From Polychytrium aggregatum (taxonomy: Eukaryota; Chytridiomycota; Chytridiomycetes; Polychytriales): a stretch of DNA of 29,191 bases. A model generated the notes under the pieces. It was not told where the DNA came from and made no database searches. It worked only from the letters and a program-made list of their open reading frames with translations. The position numbers and the translations under genes were made by a program. The stretch spans positions 1-29,191 of the forward strand of contig NW_026516503.1 in the NCBI RefSeq assembly GCF_025602895.1. The letters run 5' to 3'. This document shows positions 11,407 to 21,829 of this stretch, piece after piece (within the stretch, counting starts at the first letter, position 1; each line of letters opens with the position of its first letter).

Positions 11407-11471
11407 TGTGATCTGCTGTGCACTGCTGTGATATGCTGTGCACTGCTGTGATCTGCTGTGATCTGCTGTGC
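11407..11471. repeat. CTGTGATCTG-type tandem repeat
   Basis: Interleaved copies of GTGATCTGCT and GTGCACTGCT in the upstream region of the Pls-like gene, 320-390 bp before its start codon. Confidence 0.8.
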
Positions 11472-11601
11472 GGTGCGGGCGCTGCTGTGCCATGGGCACA
11501 CTCCGCTGTTCGTTCCGTCCGTGTCGACGCTCTCCCGGTTGTCCCGCCGCTCCGACGTCCACCACCCTCGCTCCTGCCCACCAACGGCCTCCTCCTCGAG
11601 C

Positions 11602-11607
11602 TATAAA
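11602..11607 (+). promoter_or_regulatory. TATA box of the Pls-like gene
   Basis: TATAAA in the context CGAGCTATAAATCGG lies 187 bp upstream of the ATG at 11794. The intervening sequence is pyrimidine-rich, as is usual for a fungal 5' leader. Confidence 0.5.
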
Positions 11608-11793
11608 TCGGTTCCTCCCCGAAGACCACCATGTCATCCCGTCCCTCGCCGAAGCTGCCAGTCTCCAGCAGCATTGCCATTTTCCCGTCCACGCTCTGGC
11701 TTCCGGCATCCCCTCGCTTCTTTACACCCCCATCGACGTTCCCACGGCTCTGTCCCCGTCGACCCTTGCTCCACCCTTCCCTCACTAGAGAGA

Positions 11794-14700
11794 ATGCTCT
11801 CAAAAAAGACCCTCGAGGCCGTCTCGGCCGTCACCGAGGACCTCAAGCGCCACGACTATGCCGCCTTCATCACCGTCGGCTTTGTCGCCGTCCTGGCCCG
11901 GTACTCCGACTCCATCGAGAACTACGACCTGCACTTCAGAATCGACAGCCGCCTCGCGAGCGCGCCCGTTGGCTCCAAGTGCACCGTCAATGTCACTCAG
12001 TCCTTCAGTCATATCCACCGCATGATTCTCGGCGTCCTGTTCACCAGCCATCCCTTGGACGAGAATGAAAGCTGCAAGATCACCGTCGCCTGGTCCGAGA
12101 CCGGCGACTTCCAGTCCAGGTTTGTGTCGCTCACCTTCTCCTCTGGAGACTTTGGATCAGGTATGTGGCCGTATTTATAACAGGCTTGTCGCTGGTGCCT
12201 TCCCACTATCTACCATCAATCCCACGCCACTGCTTGCCCCCCGTTACCACCGCCTACCACGACTATCCGTCCCACACATCCTCCGGGCTGTACAACGCCA
12301 CAAATGCATTCCTGACGCACTCGTCGCCCTTGTCTGTCGCCTCATGTCGAATCTGCATCTCCTTCATCGACTGACCGGCTGCACTATCATCCTCTGTTCC
12401 TTCCAGGTTCCTCCGACTTTGTCGAGGAGATGATTGGTCTCGACTGTCAAATGGCTGGCTTTGCCGGCCTCTCCCCCGCCGAGATGGCGCTGGTCAACAT
12501 CGAGGGCTCCGTCACGGCCTTCCTCGAGTCGCTGGCACAGCACCCCAACTTCCGCAAGATGCCCCTCGACAGCTTCAACGTCATCTGCCCCGAGGACTAC
12601 CAGCGTCTGCTCGTTCTCAGCAACGCCAACAACCTCTCTCCTCAGCCGCCTCGCAAGAGCGACCAGTACCTGGCCAACATCTTTGTCCGCACCGTCCAGA
12701 AGCACCCGCGCATGCTGGCCCTGATCCACGAGACAAAGTCCATCACCTACGAGAAACTCTTCCATCTGTCCAAGCTGATCGCCCAGCATCTCATCGAAAA
12801 GTGCGGCGTTCAGGCCAACGACCGCGTCGCCCTGATGTTCCCAAAGTCCATCGAGGGCTTTGCCATCATGCTCGGTGTGATCCTCGCCGGCGCTGCCTAT
12901 GTCCCCATCGACAACGAAAAGACCCCGCCCGAGCGTGCCGCCTACATCATCATGGACTCGGCCTCCAAGGTCTCTGTCATCGTCGACGACGCCCTCTGCG
13001 ACAAGGTCTCGGCCGAACTCGACAAGCTCGGCGTCTCCGGCAGCACCATCCTCCTGACCGTGCCGGTTCTGTACTCTGCCGCCCGCGATCTCTTCATCTC
13101 CTCTGGCTCACAGAGCATCTCCATCACCATCGACGACCTCCCTGTCGACCGCAAGCCCTCCGATGGTGCCTACATCATCTACACCAGTGGAACGACGGGC
13201 AAGCCCAAGGGCGTGCTCATCAGCCAGGGCGCCATCGCCAACCTGGTGGTGGTCGAGCGCGATCTCTTCCAGCTGTCGCCCGGCGATCGTGTCTTCCAGA
13301 ACTTTTCCCACAGCTTTGACTTTTCGATCGAGGAGATCTGGATGGCGTACTCGACAGGCGCCTCGCTGGTCATCCCGACCAAGGACATGATCTACGCCGG
13401 CCCCGATCTGCCCAAGCACATCCAAAAGTACAGCGTCACCGTGTTCTGCTGCGTCCCGAGCCAACTCGGCATCCTCGTCGGCGAGATGCCCTCGGTCAAG
13501 ATGATTGTGCTGGGCGGCGAGGCTGCCCAAGAAAATATTGTGCAGCGCTACCGAATGAGGGGCCGCAAGATCTTCAACACCTGTAAGTGCTGTTGTTGTG
13601 TGGAGTGGTGTGTGGAATGGTGCGGTGAACCTGGGGGCAACCAGAGTCCCGGTGAGACAGACGATGCTCGATCTTCCACACATTCATCACATACTCATCA
13701 CACACTCATCACACACTCATCACACACTCACCACACTTATCCCACTTGCGCTGCCCCAGACGGCCCCACCGAGACCACCTGCAGCTCCACCTACCTCGAC
13801 ATCTCCGAGCCTGTTGAGAAGATGACCATCGGCCGGCCCTTCATCAACTACACGTCGTACGTCGTCGACTCCAAGAACCGCCTGGTTCCCATCGGCGCCA
13901 TGGGCGAGCTCGTCATCGGAGGCAAGAGTGTCGCCGAGGGCTACATCAACAGGTGCGTCCGACTACTCGCCCCACGAACTGCTCTCGATTCTGCCCCTCG
14001 GCTCGCTGCTGCTTCCGTGGCGCTGACGCTGCATTCTCTCCCCATACAGAGACGACCTCACTGCCGAAAAGTTCATCCACAACCCCTTCGATCCCAGCGG
14101 ACGCATGTACAAGACCAGCGATCTCGTCAGGTATGCTGTCGGTCTCGATCGTGTGCACCATCATTGCTCCAGCAAATGTGCCTGTCCCACTTGGCCCTGT
14201 CGAGGGTGGTACGCCTTGGCCATGACCGACACATCGCTATGAGCTCCGTGTCTCATCGACATGCCATGATGTGTGCTCTGGTCCACAGATACACTCCCGA
14301 GGGCAACATCGAGTACTTTGGCCGCATCGACTGCCAGGTCAAGATCCGCGGCTTCCGCGTCGAGGTGAGCATCGCACGCTGTCCTGTCCATCCTGCCCGC
14401 ACTGCTCGTCGATGATCGTCGATGATCGAGCCATGCCCATGCCGCGGTTGGCATGTCGATCCATCAACTTTGCATCACGGCACCGCACTCTGCGATTTCA
14501 TCTTACTGACCCACTCTGGGGTTTCTCTCCCCTCGCTCCCCCCAGCTCGGTGAGATCGAGTCCAATCTCTCGGATTGTGACGGAATCCAGAGCGCCATCG
14601 CTCACGTCTGGACCGCCCCGAACCCAGACACCGGCAGCACCGAGCAGACCCTCGTTGCCTATCTGGTGCTCGAGACCTGGTGCCACGAGATCGACGACCG

Positions 14701-14879
14701 CAAGATCCGCGAGAAGCTCCGTGCCACTCTGCCGCCGTACATGATCCCCTCGGTCTTCCAGCGCATGCTCCCAGAGGACGTGCCGCGCCTGACCAGCGGC
14801 AAGATTGACCGCAAGAAGCTGCCTCCCATCATTGCTCCCGTGAGCACCGATAGAGGCATTGGTTCCGGCTCTGGCGCTG

Positions 14880-14910
<31 letters not shown>

Positions 14911-17900
14911 CTCCAGCCCGACCGCCGCTTCTGGCTCCGAGAAGCCTCGCCCCAAAAAGTCAGTCGATGGCCCAGAGCCCATGAATGGCTCGATGGAGGA
15001 TGTCATCACTGCCGTCTGGAAGGACCTGCTGGGCAGCGATCGTATCGCCAAGACCGACAACTTTTTCCACGACCTTGGCGGACGTAAGTGCCCCACTCGG
15101 CTCGCTGTGACCGCCTTGCAATCATGTATGAGCGACGAGCAGAGTCTAATCATGGATCTCGTTCTACTCCCCAGACTCGTTCCTTGCGGCCAAGACCATC
15201 GGTGCCCTGCGCAAGCATCCTCGACTGGCCGGACTCAGCGTCCGCGACCTCTACGAGAACCCCACCATCGCCCAACTCGCCACTCTGGCCGCCCCCGCCC
15301 AGGCCGAGAACCGCACCGAGGAGCGCAAGAGCAGGCGCTTCAGCAGCATCAAGCGCACCGCCAAGGTCCACCGCCCTTCGCTTCCGGCCAAGGCATTCTG
15401 CGGCCTGATTCAAGCGTCGTTCTTGTATCTCTCGACCTTCTTCGGTGGCCTTCCTCTCTACCTGGGCATGTTCTATCTCTACAACTTCCAAACTACTATG
15501 GAGCTCTGGACTTGGCACTATGTGCTGATCACAGCCATTCTCTTCCTCCTCGTCACCTCGGTGGGTCGCATCTTTGCGATCATGTTTGTGGTTGTCCTCA
15601 AATGGCTCCTCCTCGGCCAGATGCGCGAGCGTTCCGTCCCCGTATACTCCTTCTTCTATCTCCGATGGTGGATCGTCAAGACACTTTCTGGTAGCCTTGG
15701 TCTGACGGATCTTCAAGGCTCGTTCCTGCTCCCGTTCATCCTTCGTCTGCTGGGATGCAAGATTGGCCGTGACTGCAACATCTTCAGCATTAGCGTTGAT
15801 GGATTTGATCTGATCGAGATTGGCCACGGATCCACCATCGGCAACAATGCCACGATCATCGCTTACGAGTTTGCCAACGGATACGTGCACTTTAAGAAAA
15901 TCAAGATTGGTGAGTGTCGCTGATGGAGGTTGTCAGTAGTGTGGTTGTTCTTGCCGTTGTTGGATCTTTCAGCCGCACTCGGCCTGGGCGATGAAAGTGG
16001 TCTGCCAATGAGTCTGTGTTGGAGTCATCCCCGCATACGACCCAAACTATCACACTGACATCACTGCTCTCCCGTCTCAGGCGAAAACTGTGTCGTCGGA
16101 GCCAGCTCCGTTGTCGAGGCCGGCGGAATCATGAACGACGGCTCCGAGCTCATGGATTCGTCGCTCCTGTCGTGCAATGACGTTCTCGAGGCCAACCACT
16201 ACTGGGGCGGCTGCCCCGGCCGCGACCGCGGCAAGAAGCAGCCCTCCGCCAAAGCCCGCTCGCTCTCCGACGGCAACTTCATCTATGTCTTCACCTACTC
16301 GATCTTGATGATCCTCGCGTGGTTTATGGCCCAGGTTTTCAAGGGCCTCACCTTCTACCCCGGCTTTACTCTGTACCTGTACGCCAGCTCGGTGTTTGGA
16401 ACCAAGAACCTGATCTGGGCCTTTGCCCCTGCTGCGGCTCTGGTGTAAGTCGACAACGGCGATGCAGGTTTCTACTTTGGTCTGCAGCTGGTGTGAACCA
16501 GCGGCTGGCCCAGCATGCCACGTACATTCAAGCATGCGTTTCCATCACCGACATTGTCGCTGACTCTGTTTCCTCTGGACTTCCAGCAACATTCTGTTCT
16601 CGCTCTTCCTGGCCATCGTTCTCAAGTGGATCCTCCTCGGAAAGGTCAAGGCCGAGCGTATCCCGGTGGTGTCGTTCACCTACATCAAATACTATCTCTT
16701 TGATGCCTTTGTGAGTAGCTTGCATCGCCGTCGAGGATTCGGACTGCATCAGAAGGCTTGCTGTGTCCAGTGTCTTGTCTGCGATGCGATGCGATGCGAT
16801 GCGATGCGATGCGATGCGATGCGATGCGATGCGATGCGATGCGATGCGATGCGATGCGATGCGATGCGATGCGATGCGATGCGATGCGATGCGATGGGAC
16901 TTGCTCACATTCCTCTTGTCGATGGCCACTTTCTTCAAACGTAGTACCATGATATGCTGACCTCCTTCAAGACCGTCTTCAACACCCAGTATGTGGTTCC
17001 CTGGCTCCGCATGATGGGCTGCCGCTTGGGCAAGTTTTCCGAAGTGGCATTCTTCAGCCCGTTCCCTGGCGAGCTGCTGACGGTACGTTGTCCTTGACAT
17101 GCAATCTTCTGCCACTCCGAGCCTGTCTGGCCATGCTCAGGACACTCACTGTGCGCTCTGATGATTGTAGACCGGACAAGGATCCTTCATTGCCGATGCC
17201 GCCGTGATTGCTCCGCCCTACGTCTCGAACGGCTGGTACAGCACCGGACCCGTGCACATTGGCGACAAGAGCTTCGTTGGCAATGCGGCTGTTGCTCCCG
17301 CATACACACACATTGCCAGCGACTCGCTTCTGGGTATGTTTGTGGAAAGAATGGACAGACGCATGCTGCACACTCCTGCTCGCTTTCGAGGCAAACGACA
17401 TGATACTGCGTCGTATGGCTGCGTATCCTCTAGTCCTGCCTCGAAGCCTTCCTCGTGGCTCGTCGCTCTCGTACGGTGCAGCTCCGTGACTGACAAAACC
17501 CCACCTGCATTGATCCGTGGCTCCAGGCGTCGCCTCCCTGCCGCCGAGATGCCCTCGTAACCCTGAGGCTGGCGGATACTGCATCAATCAAGGCGAGACC
17601 TGGCTGGGCAACGAGGCTGTCCGTATCCCCTTCCGCAACAAGGACGGCAACGACCGCTTTGGCGATTCGTCGACCTACCAACCCTCATTTGCGATGAGAC
17701 TGCATCGCTACATCTGGGGTGAGTGACAGTCTCAGTGCTGTATGATGATGATGAGTGTGTGTCGGTCTCGGTGGAGAACGTACTCGAGGCAGTGAGAGTT
17801 ACTGCTTGCTGACTGGATCCTCCACGTATCCTGCAGAGGCCTTCCGTATCCTCGTTCCCTCTGCGATCTCGGCCGCCTTTGTTCTCTTCCAGCTTGAGTA

Positions 17901-18672
17901 CTTTGCGCAAGGTTTCCTTGACAACTACCTGGACCATGTCCAGAAGATGGTTTTGTTCCCTGCCCTCGTCTGCTTGCTCGGTGTCTTTGAGCTCTTGCTG
18001 CTGATCGTGCTCAAGTGGATCTTGATTGGCCGCTACAAGAAGACGGAGCAGCCCATGTACTCGACCTTTGTCCGCCGCACCGAGTTCCTCACGGGCATGC
18101 AGGAGCAGAATGTTGCGCCCTTCCTCGGGGCACTCATAGGTGAGTGCAGCAGACCGCACGACTTGCATGCTTGATGTGCAGGCGGGGTTCAGAGGCAGGC
18201 GGGCGATGCGGTGGCCATGGCGCATCTTGGTGGCTTGAACTGCATGGATGTCAATGTCGGCCTGTTTCATTTGCTGACCTGTTGGTGATATACTCGGTTC
18301 CATCACGCAGGCACACCCTTCATGTCGATCGTCTTCCGCATGCTCGGCGCCCGGGTCGGCAAGAATGTCTTCTGGGCCACCGTTGACTTGACCGAGCACG
18401 ACCTGCTGACGATTGGCGACAACTGCACCGTCGGCTCCTATGCAGTCTTCCAGACACATCTGTTCGAGGACCGCGTGATGAAGCTCGGCCCGATCGAGAT
18501 CGGCAAGAACTGCAACATCCGCACCCGCACGATCGTGCTCTACGACGTGGCCATCGGCAACGAAGTCGACGTCAACCCGCTCTCGCTCGTGGTCAAGGGC
18601 GAGAGTCTCCCCGACAAGACCACCTGGGAAGGCCTGCCGGTCCGCCACACCGACCGCCGTCTCCTATGCTAG
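11794..18672 (+). CDS. Pls-like NRPS: (partial C)-A-T-three membrane/hexapeptide units (epsilon-poly-lysine synthetase type)
   Basis: Fourteen exons join in phase to 1603 aa: 11794-12160, 12407-13582, 13760-13952, 14050-14130, 14289-14364, 14546-15083, 15175-15909, 16081-16444, 16587-16710, 16945-17082, 17171-17333, 17527-17718, 17837-18139, 18311-18672. Residues 1-190 look like the C-terminal part of a condensation-type fold (VLARYSDS; a PEDYQRLL linker before A) and lack any HHxxxDG. The adenylation domain has A3 YIIYTSGTTGKPKG (378-391), A5 YGPTE (515-519), A8 YFGRIDCQVKIRGFRVE and A10 SGKIDRKKL with Lys717. The carrier motif is DNFFHDLGGHS with Ser812 (phosphopantetheine site). From about 885 come six helices in three pairs, each pair ending LKW(I/L)L(L/I)G (952, 1189, 1441) and followed by a soluble domain with hexapeptide-like turns. 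Streptomyces epsilon-poly-L-lysine synthetase has this A-T-6TM/3-soluble-domain plan and polymerises lysine iteratively at the membrane; a related Epichloe enzyme is known. The product here is inferred, not shown. No frame breaks. Confidence 0.93.
13676..13742. repeat. CATCACACACT tandem repeat inside a Pls-like intron
   Basis: Four or five copies of an 11-12 bp CATCACACACT unit occupy the middle of intron 2 (13583-13759), just upstream of its acceptor. Confidence 0.8.
14855..14921 (+). repeat. Coding GGCTCT hexanucleotide repeat (Gly-Ser linker)
   Basis: Repeated GGCTCT units encode an alternating Gly-Ser linker (about residues 735-757) between the adenylation and carrier domains of the Pls-like protein. 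The uniform codon pair suggests expansion by slippage; length changes in units of six keep the frame. Confidence 0.9.
16781..16896. repeat. (GCGAT)n pentanucleotide microsatellite, about 23 copies
   Basis: A perfect run of GCGAT over about 116 bp lies in intron 9 (16711-16944) of the Pls-like gene. The flanking exons join cleanly across it, so it is noncoding despite open MRCDA-type frames in every phase. Confidence 0.97.
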
Positions 18673-19424
18673 AAGGCTTTGGCCACACCATTATCTACAC
18701 TATTCCAATCGTTCACCCCCTCCCGTGAAAGATTTATAGACACCCATCGCGTGTAGTGCTCTGTTGTGCCAACTCTCCGTTATCAAGATACTCCTTGGTC
18801 GTCACACACACCATCATTATCATCATTATCATCACAATCCTCATTATCATCATTATCATCATTATCATCATTATCATCATTATCATCATTATCATCACAA
18901 TCCTCATTATCACAATTATCACCACCATCATTATGATCATCTCCGATAACGATCAGCCCAAAGTTCCCATTGTATCCAATCTTGCATTTTCCACCATATT
19001 TCGCATCCACATTCATGATTGCATTCGTCTATCTATCTCACTTCTTCATTTTACAATCTCTTCAAACATTTTTAGCCCCTCGTTCGGTCATTTGTTGGCT
19101 ATTTTGCGAAGGTGGGTGTTGACCATCCCAAGCAACGAGGGCACAGCCCATTTGCATGTTTCTCTCACAATGGCTCTTGGCTTACAGCCCGGGCTACTCG
19201 CTAAATCTTGAATATAGCAGTGGAATGATAGCTCGTTGCTTGCATTCTCTGGTAAAATGTGGTCAAGGAGGATCTGGATGGTGCTGAGTCCTTCCACAAT
19301 CTACTATTGTGAAGCTGGAATCGACGGACGAAAGTTGCATATGCCATTGTTGCTTCACGGAGTCATTCGATGTTTCTCTCGATCAGTCAAGATCAGCGAG
19401 TGTTTCGAGACAGCATTGCTGTGA
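18673..19424. other. Intergenic, 3' region between Pls-like gene and Sel1 copy B
   Basis: Holds the 3' UTRs of two convergent genes. It is AT-rich compared with the rest of the window and contains the ATC/ATT microsatellite. No gene is supported. Confidence 0.6.
18811..18932. repeat. (ATCATT)n / (ATC)n microsatellite
   Basis: About 120 bp of ATCATT units with occasional ATCACAATCC interruptions, 140 bp downstream of the Pls-like stop codon. It is open in several frames (Ile-, His/Tyr- or Asp/Asn-rich) only because of its composition. Confidence 0.95.
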
Positions 19425-20996
19425 TCAGTTGCCGAGATTCTTGAGGAGACGGATGGAACCTACGTGACCCTGGTTGGCGGACTTGCGGTACCAGAAGATG
19501 GCGGCGTTGATGGTCCTCGGGGACACCACTGCCACCGTGGTAACAGAAGCTGAGCCACCATTGTCCGATCCGATTGCCCTGCTCGGCAGATTTGCGATGC
19601 CACTCCACTGCCTTGGTGTGGTCCTCAGTGGTTCCGTATCCATGCTAGCCTGAACACCAACCAACCATCCACTGCCCATATAAGTTGCCTAGGTCGGCCG
19701 ACTTGCTGAACCACTCGAATGCCTTCTCGCATTCCTCTGATACTCCAAAGCCACTCAAGTAGCACACTCCGATCCAAAACTGACTGTCACTGTGGCCTTC
19801 GTTGGCGAGCTGCTCGAAGATGGCCGCTGCCATCGTACGGTCCACGGTAGTTCCAAATCCAAAGTACACACACACAGCGATGAGATGCTCGCACAACCAG
19901 TCACGGTCCGATCCCAGCTGGCACAACTGGAAGAACTTGCGGGCGACAAGCGAGTGTGATGTGGCAGCCCAGTGGGAGGATGCCAGACACTCGGCTTCCC
20001 CAAGCGGGAATGCATTTGATCGATTATCGCGAATGATCTTGACACCTTTCTGCATGTCCTGGACAGTGCCGCGGCCAAGGTAGTGCATCCAGCCAACCAT
20101 GTGGGTGGCGATGGGCTTGATGACTGGATCGTCGGATTGGGTGCTGACTTCCTGCCAGCGGTGGAACCATCGACATCGCTCTATTCGACACCATGGACGA
20201 TGAACGAGAGCCAGCCACGGAGAAACACGATATGGAGTCGACCACCTTCGTTGCCCTGGTCGGCAGCCTTTGAGTACCACTCGATGGCTGTGTAATAATC
20301 TTGTTCGACACCTTCGCCATTCTCATAGCAGCATCAGAGAGCCGCTTGTGCCTGAGGGAGTTCAAGCTCTGTAAGCTCATGGTACAGCTCGAAGGCCGTG
20401 GTGTGGTCATGATCGATTCCAATTTTGTTGAGATAACACTAGGCCAGGTGGAACTGAGCCATTGCGTGGTTTGTGTTGGCCGATGTTTCCAGATGGCGGA
20501 AGATTCGCTGACGAATGGCTCGCTGCTCGTACCATTTCATTCCTCCTTGGTCGAGATCGACTTGGAGGATCCTTGAGAGGAAGTATGAAGCATAGGTGTT
20601 TCCTTGGTCCGCCTGAGCGACGAGCCAGGATCGGTCGGCTGAGCTTGGATTCGCGCAGTGCGGCGATAGGGCAATCTTGTCGCAGGGCGCAAGCCCGAAC
20701 CAAAGGGACCCATCTGGATTGCACAGCTCTTCCTTCTGGCACCAGGTGTTGAATCGAGGCAGCTTGGAGCTCAGGAGAGGACGGGCTCGCTTGCACACTC
20801 GAAGGAGGGTCTTGATGGTGTTGTGATCGAGGGCAAGTTGGAAGCTGTCGTTGCAGCAGATGATGGTGAAGATGTCTGGGTTGTGTTCGAGTGAGAGCTG
20901 GTTGATATTGGGCATTGACGAGGTCGATCTGGCCACAGCTTGGGTTTGGTGGGTGGCAGATGCTGTAGTTGAAGCAGGCTCGTTCATGCTGGCCAT
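19425..20996 (-). pseudogene. Sel1-repeat (TPR-like) protein, decayed copy B
   Basis: The likely start is the ATG at 20996 (MASMNEPAS). The conserved block DIFTIICCNDSFQLALDHNT and SSKLPRFNTWCQKEELC aligns with copy A at 4789-6417, and both share the segment ATHMVGWMHYLGRGTV. Sel1 units include YYTAIEWYSKAADQGNEG (about 20280), IFEQLANEGHSDSQFWIGVC (about 19790), AFEWFSKSADLGNLYGQW, AVEWHRKSAEQGNRIGQWWL and IFWYRKSANQG near the end. The frame is broken by a TAG after MAQFHLA (20439), a TGA just before CCYENGEG (about 20330), a frame change near 20190, a TAG before HGYGTTEDHTKAVEW (about 19645) and another frame change near 19520. In-frame stops plus frame changes make decay more likely than assembly error alone. 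Copies A and B lie in opposite orientation on either side of the transporter and Pls-like gene. The original function is unknown beyond protein interaction. Confidence 0.75.
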
Positions 20997-21279
20997 GTTG
21001 ACGGAGACTGGATGGAGACAAGTGGTGACGGAGCTGGACAGGAGACAGTGAGGGAATTTGTGTCGAAGCAAACCAAACACTGGCCATCGAACACACACAC
21101 ACAAACCTGGCTCGATCCGATGGTTTGCTGGCTGGACTCGCTGTTGTATAAGTACTGCCACATACACTGCCACAGATATTGAACATGGAATCAGATTCTC
21201 CATTCTCGTCGTCCAAGGCCAGACGCACCTCACTATAGGCGATCCAATCTTTGTCCATTCTTGACCCCTCGGTTACACT

Positions 21280-21745
21280 CATCCCCTCGACATCAAGGCG
21301 CCTACGACACTGTCTGGAGGGAGAAGTTCTGGGACAAGATTGAAGAGCGCACCCCGTGCACGGTCACCCTCAGGCTCTTGAAGGCCATGTTCGACGATGT
21401 GAAGATTCAAGTCGTCAGCAAGAGTCGTCGGTCCAATCCGGTCTGGCTGCAGAAGGGACTGATCCAAGGATCGGTGCAGATCCCACTCATGTTCAGCGTG
21501 TTCATCGACGACCTCCCTGGGAAACTCCGGGCAGACGGTGGAACGACCCTAACCACCACCCGAGGACGACCCGTCCAGGTCAACTCGCTGTGGTTTGCCG
21601 ACGATGGGGTGCTCATCTGCCGCCCCAACCAGACCCAGCGCCTCCTCGACATCTGCGAGGCCCGCAGCATCGAGAACCGATACCAGTTCTCGCCCCCGAA
21701 GTGCGAGATGATGTTCACCGAACAGCACCCGTGGATTGGGATCCT
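21280..21745 (+). mobile_element. LINE-type reverse transcriptase fragment
   Basis: One open frame encodes the middle of a non-LTR retrotransposon reverse transcriptase: HQGAYDTVWREKFWDKI (finger/palm motif near the first catalytic Asp), KGLIQGSVQIPLMFSVFIDD (normally QGsplSPlLF..fiddL), LWFADDGVLIC (the YADD catalytic motif as FADD) and a following C-rich KCEMMF. Endonuclease, upstream RT motifs, the connection domain and a poly(A) tail are absent, so this is a dead internal fragment. It lies just upstream of Sel1 copy B and 0.6 kb from the 3' end of the A-T-R gene. Confidence 0.82.
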
Positions 21746-21829
21746 GTCGCCAGATGATGGATACCCTGGCTGCCAATGGACGACAAAGGAATCAATCCTT
21801 GATCAAGCAACAGGAGAGACATGAGAACG

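Larger units (their letters stand above)
10031..11601. other. Intergenic region between transporter and Pls-like gene
   Basis: No coding region is supported on either strand. It contains a 12-bp GCCGCCGTTGAT repeat and a CTGTGATCTG-type repeat, listed separately. The GC-rich frames at 10765-11431 show no motif or splice structure. Confidence 0.5.

Noticed and set aside
16666-16960. MRCDA-repeat open frames
   Set aside because: They come from the GCGAT microsatellite lying in an intron whose flanking exons join perfectly without it.
18734-19016. Ile-rich, His/Tyr-rich and Asp/Asn-rich frames
   Set aside because: They are all translations of the same ATC/ATT microsatellite.
19425-20996. Repeat-induced-point-mutation-like decay of Sel1 copy B, since its stops could come from CAG or CGA by C-to-T change
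   Set aside because: Every stop codon is one step from a sense codon, and alignment to copy A at one site gave a different frame. The evidence is too thin without an intact relative.
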